A stretch of DNA of 64,000 nt, taken from the NCBI GenBank assembly GCA_014155875.1, contig JACEFZ010001381.1, forward strand, positions 793,001 to 857,000. The letters run 5' to 3'. Within the stretch, counting starts at the first letter, position 1. Each line of letters begins with the position of its first letter. This DNA is from Cepaea nemoralis (Eukaryota; Mollusca; Gastropoda; Stylommatophora; Helicidae). The notes below the pieces were generated by a model. That model saw only the letters and a list, made by a program, of their open reading frames with translations. It was not told the DNA's origin and ran no database searches. Position numbers and translations under genes: made by a program. This document shows, in pieces, positions 22,779 through 36,392 of the stretch.

Positions 22779-22933
22779 GACAATCCCACGGACGGACAAA
22801 CATATCTGATTGTGTCAATACATCGCTAGCTTTAAGGCCATCCAACACCAGTGCGCAGACAATCCCACGGACACACACATATCTGATTGTGTCAATACAT
22901 CGCTAGCTTTAAGGCCATCCAACACCAGTGCGC
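22779..22933. repeat. 79-bp direct duplication downstream of profilin
   Basis: GACAATCCCACGGAC through TCCAACACCAGTGCGC occurs twice in tandem (22779-22857 and 22858-22933), nearly identical apart from a short indel. It starts 29 bases after the stop codon, so it is probably in the 3' untranslated region. Confidence 0.92.
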
Positions 22934-23581
22934 CTATAACGACTGAAAATTGCCAAATTTAAGTATTTAAAATATACGCGAAAAAAATAACACATTAATA
23001 ACTGAAAAGCACTTTATTCTTGTACGAAAAGCCTAACGAATGTATACGAACCCATCAACATCGGGAAACTCAGCCACTTGCCTTATAATAGCTCCTGGAG
23101 TGTGCAAGAGCATCAGTCAAACAGGGTGAAGATAGACAACAGCGTCGTACGGGGAACCAAACAAGAATAGTTAACTGGCATTGAACTGATGTCGTCTGTA
23201 GCTGCTCATTGAGGGAGAGACTGAGTAGGGGCCTGAGCACTTGTAGACAAATAGTTCGATGTGCAATAAGGATGATCTTTTGACTAACTAACACCTGTAT
23301 TAATTCCTTATTATGATCATACTCTCACAGATGTGTTGTTCTGTTAGCACACATTCTTTTGACACGCTTGTGTTGAATATAACACTACTACGTAGACTCA
23401 TTTTTTTTTGTATTGTTTTACTAATTTATTGCTAACACGCGTAAGGTAATGCTCCAAAGTCACACATATTTTATTGACAGAAATGTTTTATTGGCACATT
23501 TGTTCTATTGACAAATATGTTTTGTAATTAACATGAAACATAATAGTGTATTCCTATTTGCACCAGCTCACACAACATTAT

Positions 23582-23837
23582 GCCGGTCTCCCTGGCCGAG
23601 GCGTTTGCAGCTTTCTCCGTAACCCCGAATACCCTCGTGGTTAACGTGAGCGCACGAGAATTGGAAGCGGATCGAGTCGTGCCAGGGACTTATGAGAGTA
23701 TGGAGCCGGTCGCTCAGAAAGCAATGTCAAACTACTGAGCGTAATCTTGCCAAGAAATCAACAATCAGCTGAAAGATGCTGATGTTGACAGCGATGTCCT
23801 GTAAAGGATATGCAAATAAAAAAAAACACATACACAC
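23582..23837 (+). mobile_element. SINE family A, copy 3, with 12-bp target duplication
   Basis: Full-length plus copy from GCCGGTCTCCCTGGCCGAGG to GATATGCAAATAAAAA. The direct repeat ACACAACATTAT flanks it at 23570-23581 and 23838-23849. This is the best defined member of the family and fixes its ends. Confidence 0.93.
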
Positions 23838-23998
23838 ACACAACATTATAGTGTTCTGTTGTCTCCCTTACTCGGCTGTAGCGCGCTTCCCGTCTCTTTA
23901 TTCTACTGATAAACTGATTAACATATCTCCTTGTTGCCATGTTCACAGACTACCAACATGCTCTTGTCGATATGTGACACTTACAGTTCACCCTTTAT

Positions 23999-24004
23999 AA
24001 TAAA
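23999..24004 (+). terminator. Possible poly(A) signal (AATAAA)
   Basis: The first canonical AATAAA found on the plus strand downstream of profilin, about 1.25 kb after the stop. A SINE lies between, so a non-canonical signal nearer the gene is also possible. Confidence 0.25.
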
Positions 24005-24790
24005 ACCTTAATAGACCATCGTTAGCTATTTATGCGCTTGGTAACTTCTTCATTTCACGCCATTTGGATATGATGCTTCCAGAGACGTACTTTGTTGAAG
24101 GCTGGCAATACCTGTTTTAGACGGATTCTGAAGATGTTATATGTACACTTATGAAACATCTATAATGAAAAGACGAATGACATTTATGGATATATGAACA
24201 GAATATGGGGAACAGAGAAAATATCAGCAATCAGTGTCTTTACTGTATTTATTATATGCATGAGATTTCCCTCCATCATACGTATCTTATCTATCTTTAG
24301 TAATGCTCGTATTCTCCAAACCAAACTCACGTGTTTTTCTACTGCTCGTTCAGTCATCATTTTCGCCTTCTGCCATTCAGTTGCTCTTTGTGTATCTTGT
24401 TTCTCTAAATCTTTCCTTTTCCTCACAACCATTAAATCAGATTAGTCAAATTCTGACTATTGTACATTTCATAACCATCTTCGTGAAGGTTGCTTGCATG
24501 GTTTCAATCGTTAGATTCAACAGTGTCTATTCTTCGGCGTCACCATTGTGTGGGCAACTATTAATGCTATACTCTAAATGCTTTCTGGGCTGCTTCACTG
24601 GCTGTTGTTTTGTAGGTGTCTTTAAATATATGTATAGATTTTCATCAAAGCTGTACTGTTAATGTACATTGAAACATGAAACTGACGCCAACGCCCATAC
24701 ATTATTCCACTGTGGTGAAACCACACACAAATTCAGTATCACAACCGAACATCTCATTTAAGCGTATTATGTTCTCAGATTTGTGTAGAG
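24005..24790. other. No gene recognised; possible old transposon fragment
   Basis: A minus-strand open frame at 24184-24432 has charged, coding-like composition (for example TERAVEKHVSLVWRIRALLK) but matches no family I recognise. It could be a decayed LINE segment. Confidence 0.3.
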
Positions 24791-25289
24791 CAGTGTTTCC
24801 CAACCTTTTTTGTGCCATGCCCCACTTAAGCCTTTCTAAAATTCATATTGCCCCCCTCCCCCGCCCCCCGCCCCCCCCCCCCCCTCAACATATACATTAT
24901 TTTTAATATTCAAAAATTGAAATGTTCACTAAAGAAACTTGAATGATAGGTTTTAGGAAGAAATCACTAGGTAATTATTGAGCAAACACAGTAAGTAAAT
25001 TTTCAAAACATATAATGGAGAACTGAAATTCAAGTACAAAATAATCTTAATGAAAGATTTTTCTATATTATTTTAATTATTAGTAATTATTTATTATTTA
25101 AATTTAGTGAGATCCTTGCGCTTGATGCTTGCTGCAAAGAGATCTTATGTCAGGTTCCAATTTAGTTAACTTCAGTCTCAAGTCTCCCCGTTTTGTTATA
25201 TTCAGCCGATTTCTTCCATTTTTGAATTGCCCCCCTTAACAGTCGAATTGCCCCCTTGTGGGGCGTGGGCCCCACGTTGGGAAACACTG
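24791..25289. mobile_element. hAT-type non-autonomous transposon, 499 bp
   Basis: Ends CAGTGTTTCCCAACC and its inverse GTTGGGAAACACTG are typical hAT termini. The 8-bp direct repeat GTGTAGAG flanks it (24783-24790, 25290-25297), the exact duplication size of hAT elements. The interior is non-coding and contains a poly-C tract near 24851-24883. Confidence 0.93.
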
Positions 25290-26143
25290 GTGTAGAGGAT
25301 TCTTCCTAGTTGGGGTATTGTTATGCTGCTGCATAACGAAGATATAACCATGCATTAGTCTAGTACATACGCCATATTTTAGTCGAATCATTAGACTATT
25401 GAACCACACAGCCTGTAATTATACATTGGACAAGTATGGCTGCTACTCTACTGAGCTAAGACATTGGTAATCATATATTAGACTAGTGCATGTCGGGCTA
25501 GCCTTGAGAACTGCTAGCGTAAGATACAGAAACGATAGAGAGAATGTATGTTTCGATTCTTGTTGTCTGAGAACTGGGAAATCTTCGTTTTCGACATCCA
25601 GTGGTAATCATCAACAACGAGAAATCCTGTACTTTATTTACTCGACAACATTTTTGTATGTGCGAGTAAAATGGGGTACTTTTTCTAATTTATTTACGTT
25701 TTCCCCCCATTAATGATCTGTACTATTTTGTATACAAGTATGCATTGTGTGCGTATATGATTATATGTTACAACCATATAGCATTAAGATGTGTTTTATG
25801 TTTTAGAATGGAATTCTAGACTAGACTCGTAATTATAACACTGGAATAGTGGACACATTGACAGATGATTGCATATATCGATGGATAGGTGGGTAAATGA
25901 ACTTTCGGACAAAAAGATAGCAAGCTCTGTATGATGGCTTGACCAGATTTATTTGCTGGCTTATGAATGGTTCTGACAGACTACTGAGCAATTAAACTAT
26001 ATGATGTACATCTGACACGCGCTTGTTTTAAAAAAAAAAATTCACTGTATAAGAAAAACATTAATTATAGCAGAAAATACTTGGTGTACAACCAGAGATA
26101 CAACGTTAAACAGGAGTAGATCAATTGTTTTGGCCACCCATCA

Positions 26144-26179
26144 AACACACTCACACACACACACACCCACACCCACACC

Positions 26180-26270
<91 letters not shown>
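26144..26270. repeat. (CA)n(TA)n microsatellite
   Basis: CA/CCA run followed by about 38 TA units. Confidence 0.97.
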
Positions 26271-26273
<3 letters not shown>

Positions 26274-26394
26274 CTAATTCCAGAACCCTCTTTGTGCTCA
26301 GACAGTGAGAGATAAAAACAATACGCACAGTAAATGAAACAAACACAATTGTCAGTATAGACTGTCCACTTTCACAGCATCTGGGTTTTCCGTC

Positions 26395-26495
26395 TTCTAG
26401 GAAAGTATGCAAACTATTGAGCATACAATTGCCTAGAACATTACCAACAGCCATAACATACTGGTGTTGATTGCGACACCTTTAAAGTTCATACA
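26395..26495 (+). mobile_element. SINE family A, diverged 3' fragment
   Basis: AGTATGCAAACTATTGAGCA and TGGTGTTGATTGCGACACCT align with the family's centre and end. The head is absent. Confidence 0.6.
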
Positions 26496-26517
26496 ACACA
26501 CTTTTTAAAAGAAAGTA

Positions 26518-26625
26518 TGGGGTATATTTTTAATGACTGTGCGGTGTTTGAAAATATTGCCGGTCCAAGGTTTATATTTACCTATTATGTTGCATGAAAT
26601 TTACAGGGGGTGAGCACAAAACTTG
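26518..26625. mobile_element. Partial copy of the 157-bp MITE
   Basis: TGGGGTATATTTTTAATGAC onward matches the left arm and centre of 16449-16605. The right arm is lost. A TA precedes it at 26516-26517. Confidence 0.8.
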
Positions 26626-27427
26626 GATACACGCTGATACACAAGCTGTGTTAAAAAAAAAAGTGTAGATCGCATGAAATCAAACGATGATAAGGATATT
26701 TCTAATTATAACTTAGTGAGACTATCAATGACGCATTTCTTGATATTGGAAACATTCAACTTCAGATTTCAGCCACGATAGAAGTACAGAAGTCTTTGAT
26801 TCTAGTGAACAATATGTATGGATGAAAGCAAGTGTGCAGACGATGCTGAGAGTTGTTAAATGTGTATCCACTGTAAATACGACAGTGTTTGAAATGTAAA
26901 TCTGATTATTTATTATCAGTGCAATGTTTACAATTGTCCTGTTCCACAAGAAACAGAGGCAAATAAATTACTGAAGAAAAGGACATATGGTTTGTGTTTT
27001 TATGTGGATTGTTTCAAATGTCCAATGTATGTTTGTGACGTCTGTATCATCTGTCAATGATGTAGCCAACAACTAGATGGCGTGTACTTATACACGCTTC
27101 TGTGTGCTATCGGGCCCTTCAGGGAAGCAAAGATGGTAACACTGAAATGCATGTCGTAAGAGACGACTAGGGATGTTTGGCGCGGGACTGGCTACCTCAT
27201 CCTGTACAAAACTTTAACTGCAAAATGCAGCAGACATTGAAGTTGTGTACAAAAGGCATGACGTGAGTTTGTTGAGGGCTTGTTCTCTATTTAGACGACA
27301 AAACAAGCAGAAGAAGAATAAGGCTTACAGATGTCGGATAAACTCTATGGACCACTGAGTGAACTAAACAAGGCAGTTAAATTCATACAAGAGACAACAT
27401 TGCGGTTATAGACATATTTCAAGCGAA

Positions 27428-27484
27428 CGGAAAAAAAAAAGAAGAAAAAGAAGAAAAAGAAGAAGAAGAAGAAGAAGAAGAAAG
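27428..27484. repeat. A-rich and (GAA)n tract
   Basis: AAAAGAAGAAAAAG grading into GAA repeats. Confidence 0.9.
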
Positions 27485-27635
27485 AATATCGCATAACTTA
27501 TTATATACCCAGAGACGTTCTATAAAACGCTAGGAAGAATGGCTTCCTCTGGGTGAAGGCATACTTCCAAATACACCTGCCAGTTGTAGAGGACGGGAAA
27601 TGTAGCTGGGTGTTTGTTGTGTGTTTTGTTGTGTG

Positions 27636-27918
27636 TTCTCTCGCTTTGAATGCCAGCGTAGTCATTTGCGGACTGCTACTTCTAGTACACTGGACTGATT
27701 TTTGTGTGCGGATTAGCTTTCCCCATACCAGTACCCTTCGCCGTCAGGCAAACTCACTTCGACTTCTGAGGGACTTGTAATTAACACCCCCAAGTTAAGG
27801 ACGACAAGTCAACATTTTAGTCCAACTGACCGGTGTAGGGGTTGAACCCGCTACCTCGATATCAGCACACCGGAAGTGTAAGAACGAGCGCTCTAAACCA
27901 TTCGGTCATGCTGATGTA
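27636..27918 (-). mobile_element. SINE family B, copy 2
   Basis: Minus-strand copy including a tRNA-Leu/Ser-like head. Read in sense, a CATGACCGAATGGTTTAGAG box A is followed by GGGTTCAACCCC as box B. Body CCCCAAGTTAAGGACGACAA; tail side CTCTCGCTTTGAATGCC. Confidence 0.85.
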
Positions 27919-30900
27919 GCCGAGGTAAAAGACAAAGGGAGACAATCATAAAGACTGATGCTTCCTTCACTACGGTGCTAAGAGGTACAGAGTAGTTCTG
28001 ACTTCGTTACGGCCAAAGAAGAAAAATAGTGAAAAGAGAGAGAACCTCACACCGCCTCAACTGACAAAAAAAGATGATAGTAATTAGATAAGAAGATATA
28101 CGAAGTCTTGGACAGAGGCAGAAACTATTTTATAGATGTTCACATAGGAAACATCATGTTAGAGCCCAAGCAATGAATTAAGGTGTTAGATTGTGGTAGA
28201 AATAGTGGTTGGAAAAGCTAAAAGAGACTAAACAAACAAATTAAAAACAGTACAAAAATAGCTGTTTATTTATCAACTGCTACAAATTGTGGGTGACAAT
28301 TTGTGTTCGAACACATTGAATAAAGCATTCAATAAGGGATGTTCAATTACAATTACAACAGACAACTGTATATATCAAACAACAACAGTGGGTACTCCCC
28401 AACCAATAAACAGCACTTAAGTCAACAGGGTACACTAAGTACCACAACACAGGCGTTCCAAACAATAGCTGGTTAGACTGACACAATAAATAACCTTGAC
28501 ACAAGCAACACTGCACAGACAATAAGGCACTACAAAATCATAGGTTACACAATAAAAACCCCAAGACACGACATAAACAAAGAGTTGTGACACAATTTAC
28601 TATCCCACCAAGAACCCAGGCCTGCTGACACTAACTAGTCAGCCACTCCTGTAACAATGGAAAACACAATCTTTGATTATCATTGTAAAGAAAACATATT
28701 AAACACATGAAGCAATGAGCACATACAATATAACATGAATTAACCCATAGATCTATTTTGCTATTCCGTCCACTTGTACTACTGCTATTCTGAAGTAACC
28801 CTTGATGTCTGGCATGATCATTCTTTGCTACCCCATTCTTCTTCAAGGTGACTACATCTCTAAACGTTAAATACAACAATCAATGTTACATCATCAGATC
28901 ACCCACTTTATTGTCTTCTCCAGTTGTGCCACTGCTGTCATGAGATTACACTTGATATTGCTAAGATGGAACACATAATGCAACAATCTTAATCTGCTCC
29001 ACCTTCCCATACAGCCCAGCATTCACTTACAGAGTGTCTTCAGTTCAATGTAACTACCTCACAGTCCCTACACACACAAGCAGTGGAAGATTGATCTCAT
29101 TTGTCCAGCTGTAAACACATAGCTATAAAAAGCAGGGTACATACATCAGACATTGCAAACAAACACAACATCTCAACACTGATTTGGTTAACATACATCA
29201 GACATTGCAAACAAACACAACATCTCAACACTGATTTGGCTTTCATATAGCAGTCATTGCACACAAACATCTCAGCATTGATTTAGTTAACAGGTATAAG
29301 AATGACATCTTTGTTCTGGTAAATTAGGCTGTCATTCCCACCTACCAAAGTGGCTAAATTTACCAAGGAACCCATAATCATTTCCCTGTCTACACCTTGC
29401 AGAATATTTTATACATTAATTTGTACCAAGTCACCGGTAACACAGGACACAGGCTATAACATAAGTCACCGACAACAACTCAGACATATAACATACATCG
29501 CGACATAAAACCATCACAATCATCAAATGATCACTCTCACCATAGCCATCATTATCCCAATCATCCTAGCTGACATCACTACATGATCAGCCTCAACATA
29601 GCCATCACCACAATCATAATCACCATCACAAGATCACCCTCACCATAGTCATCACCACAATCATAATCACCATCACAATCATCAAATGGTCACTCTCACC
29701 ATAGCCATCACCACAATCATAATACCCAATGCACCACCTTTTCCCCATCTTCTGTCATTTAAATACCTAAACTTATGAGGGATGCCATATGATATAGGAC
29801 ACACTACTCCTGCAATGTCCATGTTTCGATAAAGGATATCAACAACATGACACCACACACATTACCGCATGATATTATAAATTAATAACCAACAGGTAAA
29901 ACATGTTTAACTATGAAAAGCAAAGGAAACAGGAATCACAACATTCACAGAAAGTTAAAGATAAACATGTATTACACAGGAACTCAATTGAGGAACTCTC
30001 TGATGCCCCTAAGACAGTTCATAAAATAAACACGCCATAGTATCGAGTGCATCATCCATATGAAACAGAATTAAAGCATAACAATGCTCATGGGCAGAAA
30101 CATAATATCAGTACTAATATAACAACCAGTGTACTATATATATATTATGTCATTATTATTACACACGAATGTCAACCAGTGTTGTCTAATGCAAACCACC
30201 TCAGTGTATTATTCTGTGTTAATAGGCAAAAGATGTACATTTGTGTCCTCTTTTCCCCATCATTCTTCCTATGATACACCGGTTATAAATTTTGCTATCT
30301 TACGCTTCATGTCACATGACAACTACATATTAATATCTCTGCGAAGGGTGGTACGCAGCACTAAATCACATTCCTTCCCCCAGTAAAGCCACACTTAACA
30401 TGTAAGTACTCTTCTCTGCTCCACATATGTTATAAATATTACCCATCATCATGGTTATTTTCCCCTACTCATAAGCATTCAATCTTATGCATGGCTCCAG
30501 TCTTTTCATTAACTATAAGTATAATTTACGACCTTATACATTGTATAACCCACACTTTTGCTAGCTTGGGACATTTACAGAGGGACAGCACAAAATCAAT
30601 CACTACCTATTCAGCCAGTAACACATTAATGTCCTAGGATAAAAATGTAAAATACATTCTCAACAAAATGATCTTGTGCTATCATGGCTGGCATAACATG
30701 ACTTTAATCTTTACTCTATTTAACCACCACTAATGACCTATCTTCGTATTTCACATCACCATGCCTGACTGATTACATCTCTATGTACTAGCCTGTTAAT
30801 ATCCTATTTTCATAAAGGTTTCGGGACGCTAAATCATTCTGTAGAACAGTCCATTTCAATAGTATTCATTCATATTATCTATTTATTTTATACTTCTTTG

Positions 30901-31340
30901 TCCCTACAAGCTCACGTAACTAACAATTCTTTTCGCCCATGCCTGTTCACCCATGCAAACACTTTCAAGTTGGTAAACTGGCGTGTGCTGCGATTTAATA
31001 CATCTTTATTAAATTAAGCATTTTACACTTACGGCTTTCTCCTGTGCCATTAGTTTTTCCCTGATAAACAGATGGGAAACCCCACATGTCTTGTCTCAAG
31101 GCAGGCTGGCCACAAACTATTTACACAGGGCCCAAGCGCCTGCCTTCACAAACCCAGCTGGCTGCTACAATGAAAATGGCCTCAGGTCCCTTTGTTTCAA
31201 GTGGCGTTTCCGGCGTCGTCCAGATTAACTTGAGGTAGACCAAACCAAAATTTGTTGGTTTGGCGCTATCACACTGTCATCATAAGTGGAGTCACACGCA
31301 GTTTCCACAGGGAAGGGTGGATAACTCTACACCTGATGAT
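27919..31340. other. Long AT-rich region, no gene recognised
   Basis: There are no repeats of the families above and no clear exon. The minus strand carries AATAAA-type motifs, and part could be untranslated sequence of an unseen minus-strand gene, but nothing proves it. A GC-richer minus-strand block (31060-31280) ends in a GTAAGT and an AATAAA-like stretch. Imperfect CATCAC-rich repeats lie at 29490-29740. Confidence 0.35.
29139..29292. repeat. 52-bp tandem repeat, three copies
   Basis: ACATACATCAGACATTGCAA begins at 29139 and 29191, followed by a diverged third copy. Confidence 0.85.
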
Positions 31341-31349
31341 GATTGATAG

Positions 31350-31560
31350 TCGGCGTTTGGGGCTTAGGCTAGTGAAAGTAATGTCACAGTCATACCGGGT
31401 TCAATGTTAGGGGCTGGCGATTTGGAATCAGTTCGCTGTGGGTTGATTTTCACAATGGTATGTAATGGCAAACTGCCGAACATAAAACTGTTCAGAAAAT
31501 TACAAACAGCCAAATAATGCCGAGGTTGACTGCGACGTCCTGTAAGGGAAATCCAAGTAA
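31350..31560 (+). mobile_element. SINE family A, diverged copy
   Basis: CATACCGGGTTCAATGTTAG, AATGGCAAACTGCCGAACAT and TTGACTGCGACGTCCTGTAA follow the family order, with a deletion in the middle. Confidence 0.75.
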
Positions 31561-31599
31561 CTAGCCTAGTGATAGAGGATGGGCAACGCGAATAAGAGT

Positions 31600-31826
31600 T
31601 AGTCAAACGCAGTTTCCACAGTTGGACTAAAATGTTGACCTGTCGTCCTTGACTTGGGGACGTAAATTACAAGTACCTTTGAAGTCGGAGTGGGTCCTCC
31701 TGATGGCGACGGACACTGTTAATAGGGAAAAGTAATCCACAAGCAAAATTCAGTCCAGCACTACAGGAAGTAGTGTGTATGGACTACGCTTGAGTTAAAA
31801 ACGAGCGAGCGCAAAAAAAAAAAAAA
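31600..31826 (+). mobile_element. SINE family B, copy 3, with poly(A) tail
   Basis: Plus copy lacking the tRNA head: GACCTGTCGTCCTTGACTTG, GAAGTCGGAGTGGG, GCGAGCGC then A15 (31812-31826). It defines the family's 3' end. Confidence 0.8.
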
Positions 31827-32460
31827 ACATTTAAAAAAAACATGCAGGCACTTGTCCTGATAGTTGAACATTGCTACCATGGACGGAGGTCACAGACCAC
31901 CTATGTGGACGTGTAAGGCAAGGGGAAACCACCACGCAGTCCTGTCCAGAATATGTTTATGACCATGTAACAAATCTGGATAAGAGGAGTGACATGGTTA
32001 GGAACTGTTAGGAACGACAAGAGGAGACGGTAGGAAACCTCCCCAACGATGGACAAGAAAGACTATACAATCCGACCCCTACGCTTGACAAAAAACCGCT
32101 GAACCAAGACCCAAGAAAACAAGCCCAGACGATAACAGGCGCCCCCCCCCCCAGGGCAAGCCCAAGAAGATAGATGATAAAAGACAGCCCCTCCCCACCC
32201 CCAGGGTCAGCCCCGGACAAGAAAACACCAAACGAGAGGGATGGGCAAACCGATAATGACAGCAGACACACCAGCAACAACGACAGAAGCAAAAAGGATG
32301 GTAAAAAAGAGGAACTCGGCCAGATATGCAGTAATAGAAGCTGTCCAACGCACACAAGACCAGAAAACCCATACCGCACTATGAACCACCACAACTATAA
32401 CCAACGTCATTGAGACAGATTGAACGAGGTGGAAAGTTTCTTTTTTTTCGACAAATCGGA
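31827..32460. other. No gene recognised; purine-rich and G/C-run region
   Basis: Contains C runs near 32143-32152 and 32191-32200, and an open plus frame (32174-32413) rich in Asp, Asn, Arg and Pro. That frame could be a scrap of a LINE ORF1, but no motif confirms it. Confidence 0.3.
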
Positions 32461-32467
32461 ATCGGAA

Positions 32468-32640
32468 GAAACTGTAGCCATTCTCCGGGAGCCGCGATAA
32501 GGTAGTGGCTAGACGGTTTCTTTCCGCAGCGGGATGGGTTTGAATGTTGATGTGGTCTCCCAGGTCAATCCATCCTTACATGGGCGCCAGGAAATGTCTT
32601 GGGAAGCAAAGGCGACACGTGTGATATAGACCATATGACC
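32468..32640 (+). repeat. tRNA-like SINE head and body fragment
   Basis: GGGAGCCGCGATAAGGTAGT and GGCTAGACGG resemble a tRNA 5' half with box A; GATGGGTTTGAATG resembles box B. The head is similar to 11112-11178 (minus) and 43606-43657. Confidence 0.5.
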
Positions 32641-32739
32641 TGTGCAGTTGCGGTTGTGGTATCACATGTGGTTCTAGCAGCACAGTCGTGATACACTTAC
32701 AGGGACTTGTGCTTCCTTACAAGATTTGCATGTGTCATG

Positions 32740-32850
32740 TTTGTAGGAGAGTGAGTCATGTTTGTAGGAGAATGTGTCATGTTTGTAGGAGATTGTGTCA
32801 TGTCGTTAGGAAAATGTGTCGTGTTTGTAGGAAAATGCATGAGGAATTGT
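32740..32850. repeat. 22-bp tandem repeat, five copies
   Basis: Variants of GTGTCATGTTTGTAGGAGAA. Confidence 0.85.
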
Positions 32851-32961
32851 CACTTGTCGTCCCTGGAGGAAAGTGGACTCGACAAGCACACCTTTAATAT
32901 CCTTCTAATATTTGAACTATTGAATGACTTTTGTCTACACTCCTCCCTTCTGTCTTCCATA

Positions 32962-32965
<4 letters not shown>

Positions 32966-33047
<82 letters not shown>
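32966..33047. repeat. (CT)n microsatellite
   Basis: About 40 CT units, uninterrupted. Confidence 0.98.
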
Positions 33048-33049
<2 letters not shown>

Positions 33050-35550
33050 TTCTCTAACCTTCATAACATACCCTGACAACAGTTTCCTCCAACAATTAAT
33101 AACATGTTTATTGTTGAAAACTATGTCAGTTGTATGTATTGAATGTGTATATGTAGTTGATATTGTCTGCTAGTGTATGTGCAAGATCGGACTCTGTAAG
33201 TCGTATGTGCCGTATACTTTCTCCTGCTTCCTACGGCCATGCAACAAGACGTCACACATATAATTAGAACGTTCTCACCCTGGATGCTCCGTTCAGCTTG
33301 AGTCTGGAGGTAAATCCGTTATTGAAAAAACTGTTCACCACTGTATCACCGTAAAGTAATGTGATCACTGTAAGTCTTATGCTTAGACTGAGTTTTCTTT
33401 GATTAATCGTTAATTAATAAATCCACCATGGAAAACACATAGTTAATGTCTAGCACTGTCTATTTGTCCTGCAAACGTTCTACACACGGTATTCCGTTCT
33501 TTTATGAACACCTTTTGTACGCATGGCAACTCTTCATGAATGATTCATTTGTGTCTTTATATTAATTTACAGTGTCATTATTTTCAATTCTGGGTCATCG
33601 TGCCTTTTTATAATGACCGTTATTTCCAGTATTTTCTAAACTTTCTCTGCCCCCGTGAAGTGCCTGATTAAAGTGAAAGTTCTTTCCTTTATTATCAACA
33701 CTGCTTTCTCTGTACAAGAGACGTACTGTTCTATCTTCTTTGATATGTCAGGGGGTGTATTGGAACCTGGGTAAAAAATATTAAATCAGGTGATTTAAGT
33801 CTGCTTCATATTACTGTTTATGTGAGTGTCTTTCTCCAGCCGTAATGGAAAGCTTCCGAAAGAATACTCTGACATAAAACAGCAGAATAAACTAAAGTCT
33901 AAACTATTCACTCATAGAAAGCAATGGTAACCCTAAGCACAAACACATATTTCCCTATGCTAACTATTACTCTAAGGTTAGTTTGACCTTATATATAGAA
34001 TTTATGTAAATCCCAGCATTGAAATCTATCAGCACATAAGCCCTTCTATCCCATTGCAAGGGATGATTTCTTTACTATTTCAGGATACATAAAGATCTCG
34101 GCCCAGTTTTGGAACACACACTGCTTCAAAACCCGTTTTCCACTCATTTATACTCAGTGTCCAATCCTTCGTTGTTTGTTTGATCTACAATCAAATTTGC
34201 CGTAAGTCCCCACATCAAACGTCTGTGAATTCACGTATTGTTAATTGCTCGTTCCTTTCCGTCCCTCCGCTGTTTCCCTGGGTTTCCCTACGTTAGTACT
34301 TCTAAACGTCCGAATCCTTTGATTGCCGTCTCCGTTCGGTTTTCCACAACGCGATCTCCCCGTTTCCCGTGTCCGTCGGATAAGATCGTCAGGCAATGAC
34401 CTCTGCGAACACCTGTCCCTGAATTATATACCTTTCGGTCACTGACCGGCACGTTGTCCTCGTTCCAGACAGAAAGCTCGATTGTTAACCCTCCTCATAC
34501 CTTGTAATTAATCTTACTAGTTTATCAGGGAATCATTAACTCACAGTATCCCGTGACAGGAATTAAAATGTTCCCACACTGACAATGAACTCGTTGCTGG
34601 TAAATTCATAAAGTTAGCTCTGGTGAGACCTGGGCGTCGACTGGAAGCCTGCCAATGGAAGTGAATGCGTCTCGAGAAGGTTGAAAATAAATTATTTTCG
34701 GAGCTTGATAAAAGTAATCAGAAATAACATTTTTATATTAGCGTAGTAGTGGTCGTAGGGTTCATGTATCAGCTTACCGATATCCCATATCATTCGAAAT
34801 ATGCTTCTCTTTAACTGATTAAGTGACACGGGATGATAAATCGTCTTAAGCGACTTCCCGTATCTGCCATGGGCTTATATATCGTCTAAATGTAGTCACT
34901 GTGTGTCACCGCCTCACATTTATAGATATTAAGTAAAGGGCTGCAACTCCCGCCCAAGGGATAGAAGTGAGTCACTCGAGGCCAGAGTAATCTAGAGCCT
35001 TCTCGAAGGACTGGTCATTGAGTCCATGGTCCCGTGGACACTGATGTGGCCCGCCTATTGCGGGGTCCACGAGGAACTCGGACAGAGTTACCACCCGTGT
35101 CGGATTGGGACACGTGTGGACCGGCAGAGGAGAGACGGACTTCAGAGAGACAACAGGGCCTGCCTTAGAGGGACTCAATAGATATCAATAGATATATAGA
35201 CATAGGCTAGATAGTTTGCTAGAATGTTGTATGAAAACTATGTGTGATGATGTCAACTATCTGTGATATGTAACACAGCGCGGGATTGTTAACCCACTGC
35301 GCCAACGCACTGTATATTGAAATACAATAAATGTTCAATATCATATTGAACGGAGTTATTGTTGCCTGTGTGAACCCGAGCTCAGATACCTAGACATGAG
35401 CAAGACGATGACACTGTGTTATAATACAACATGTATGTTAACATATTAACAACTTTGAAGTCTTTACTGTGACACACTATACTTCCCATTTTGCGCCATC
35501 AGGTTTTGTTTGGTCCAAATTTATCTTTTATGTGGCACTGAATCTGTAAT
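33050..35550. other. No gene recognised
   Basis: Mostly AT-rich. A GC-richer block at 34250-34450 and another at 34945-35180 (open on minus for 68 codons) look like old repeat or coding scraps, but neither shows a recognisable motif or paired splice sites. Confidence 0.3.
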
Positions 35551-35555
35551 TAAGT

Positions 35556-35625
35556 TAGTTGCATGTTCTCTACAGAACGTTGTAATCAACCCCAGCAGTA
35601 ACTGGTTGTTTGTGATTTAGTAGGC
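35556..35625 (-). mobile_element. SINE family A, 3' fragment
   Basis: GTTGCATGTTCTCTACAGAA and AATCAACCCCAGCAG match the family's end in minus orientation. Confidence 0.6.
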
Positions 35626-35705
35626 AGTTTTAGCTCAGTTCTCAAAAGCTATATTGAGCCAATCCTGATTACAGAAGCTGATCTTGGGCAATTGGCAGAT
35701 AGGTA

Positions 35706-35940
35706 AAAAAAGATTAGATGCATAACCTTTACAGGACGTCGCAGTCAACACCAACAAATTCGCTGTTGTGATCTTTTGGCACGTTTACGTTCAGTAGTTT
35801 ACCATTGCTTTCTGAACGACCGGCACCCATACCATATCGTAAAAAACCAATGCAAGGCGATCTACTGCCAAATCGCCCACCGTTGTGTTAACGCAGGTAT
35901 ACGAGATTACGAATTGCGTCCGTAACACTTCACCAAGGAG
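35706..35940 (-). mobile_element. SINE family A, full-length copy
   Basis: On plus: CCTTTACAGGACGTCGCAGT, ACGTTCAGTAGTTTACCATT, GACCGGCACCCATACC, and a box-B remnant CGTTGTGTTAACGCAGG. Confidence 0.87.
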
Positions 35941-35989
35941 AGCGACAATTGACAGACAAGTCAGGAATGATGTAGAAGCTACAGAGATG

Positions 35990-36392
<403 letters not shown>

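Noticed and set aside
32008..32413. Overlapping open frames on both strands as a gene
   Set aside because: Low-complexity proline/serine- and asparagine/arginine-rich frames created by C/G runs, with no domain seen.
34250..34470. GC-richer block as an exon
   Set aside because: An open minus frame exists, but no paired splice sites or recognisable motif.
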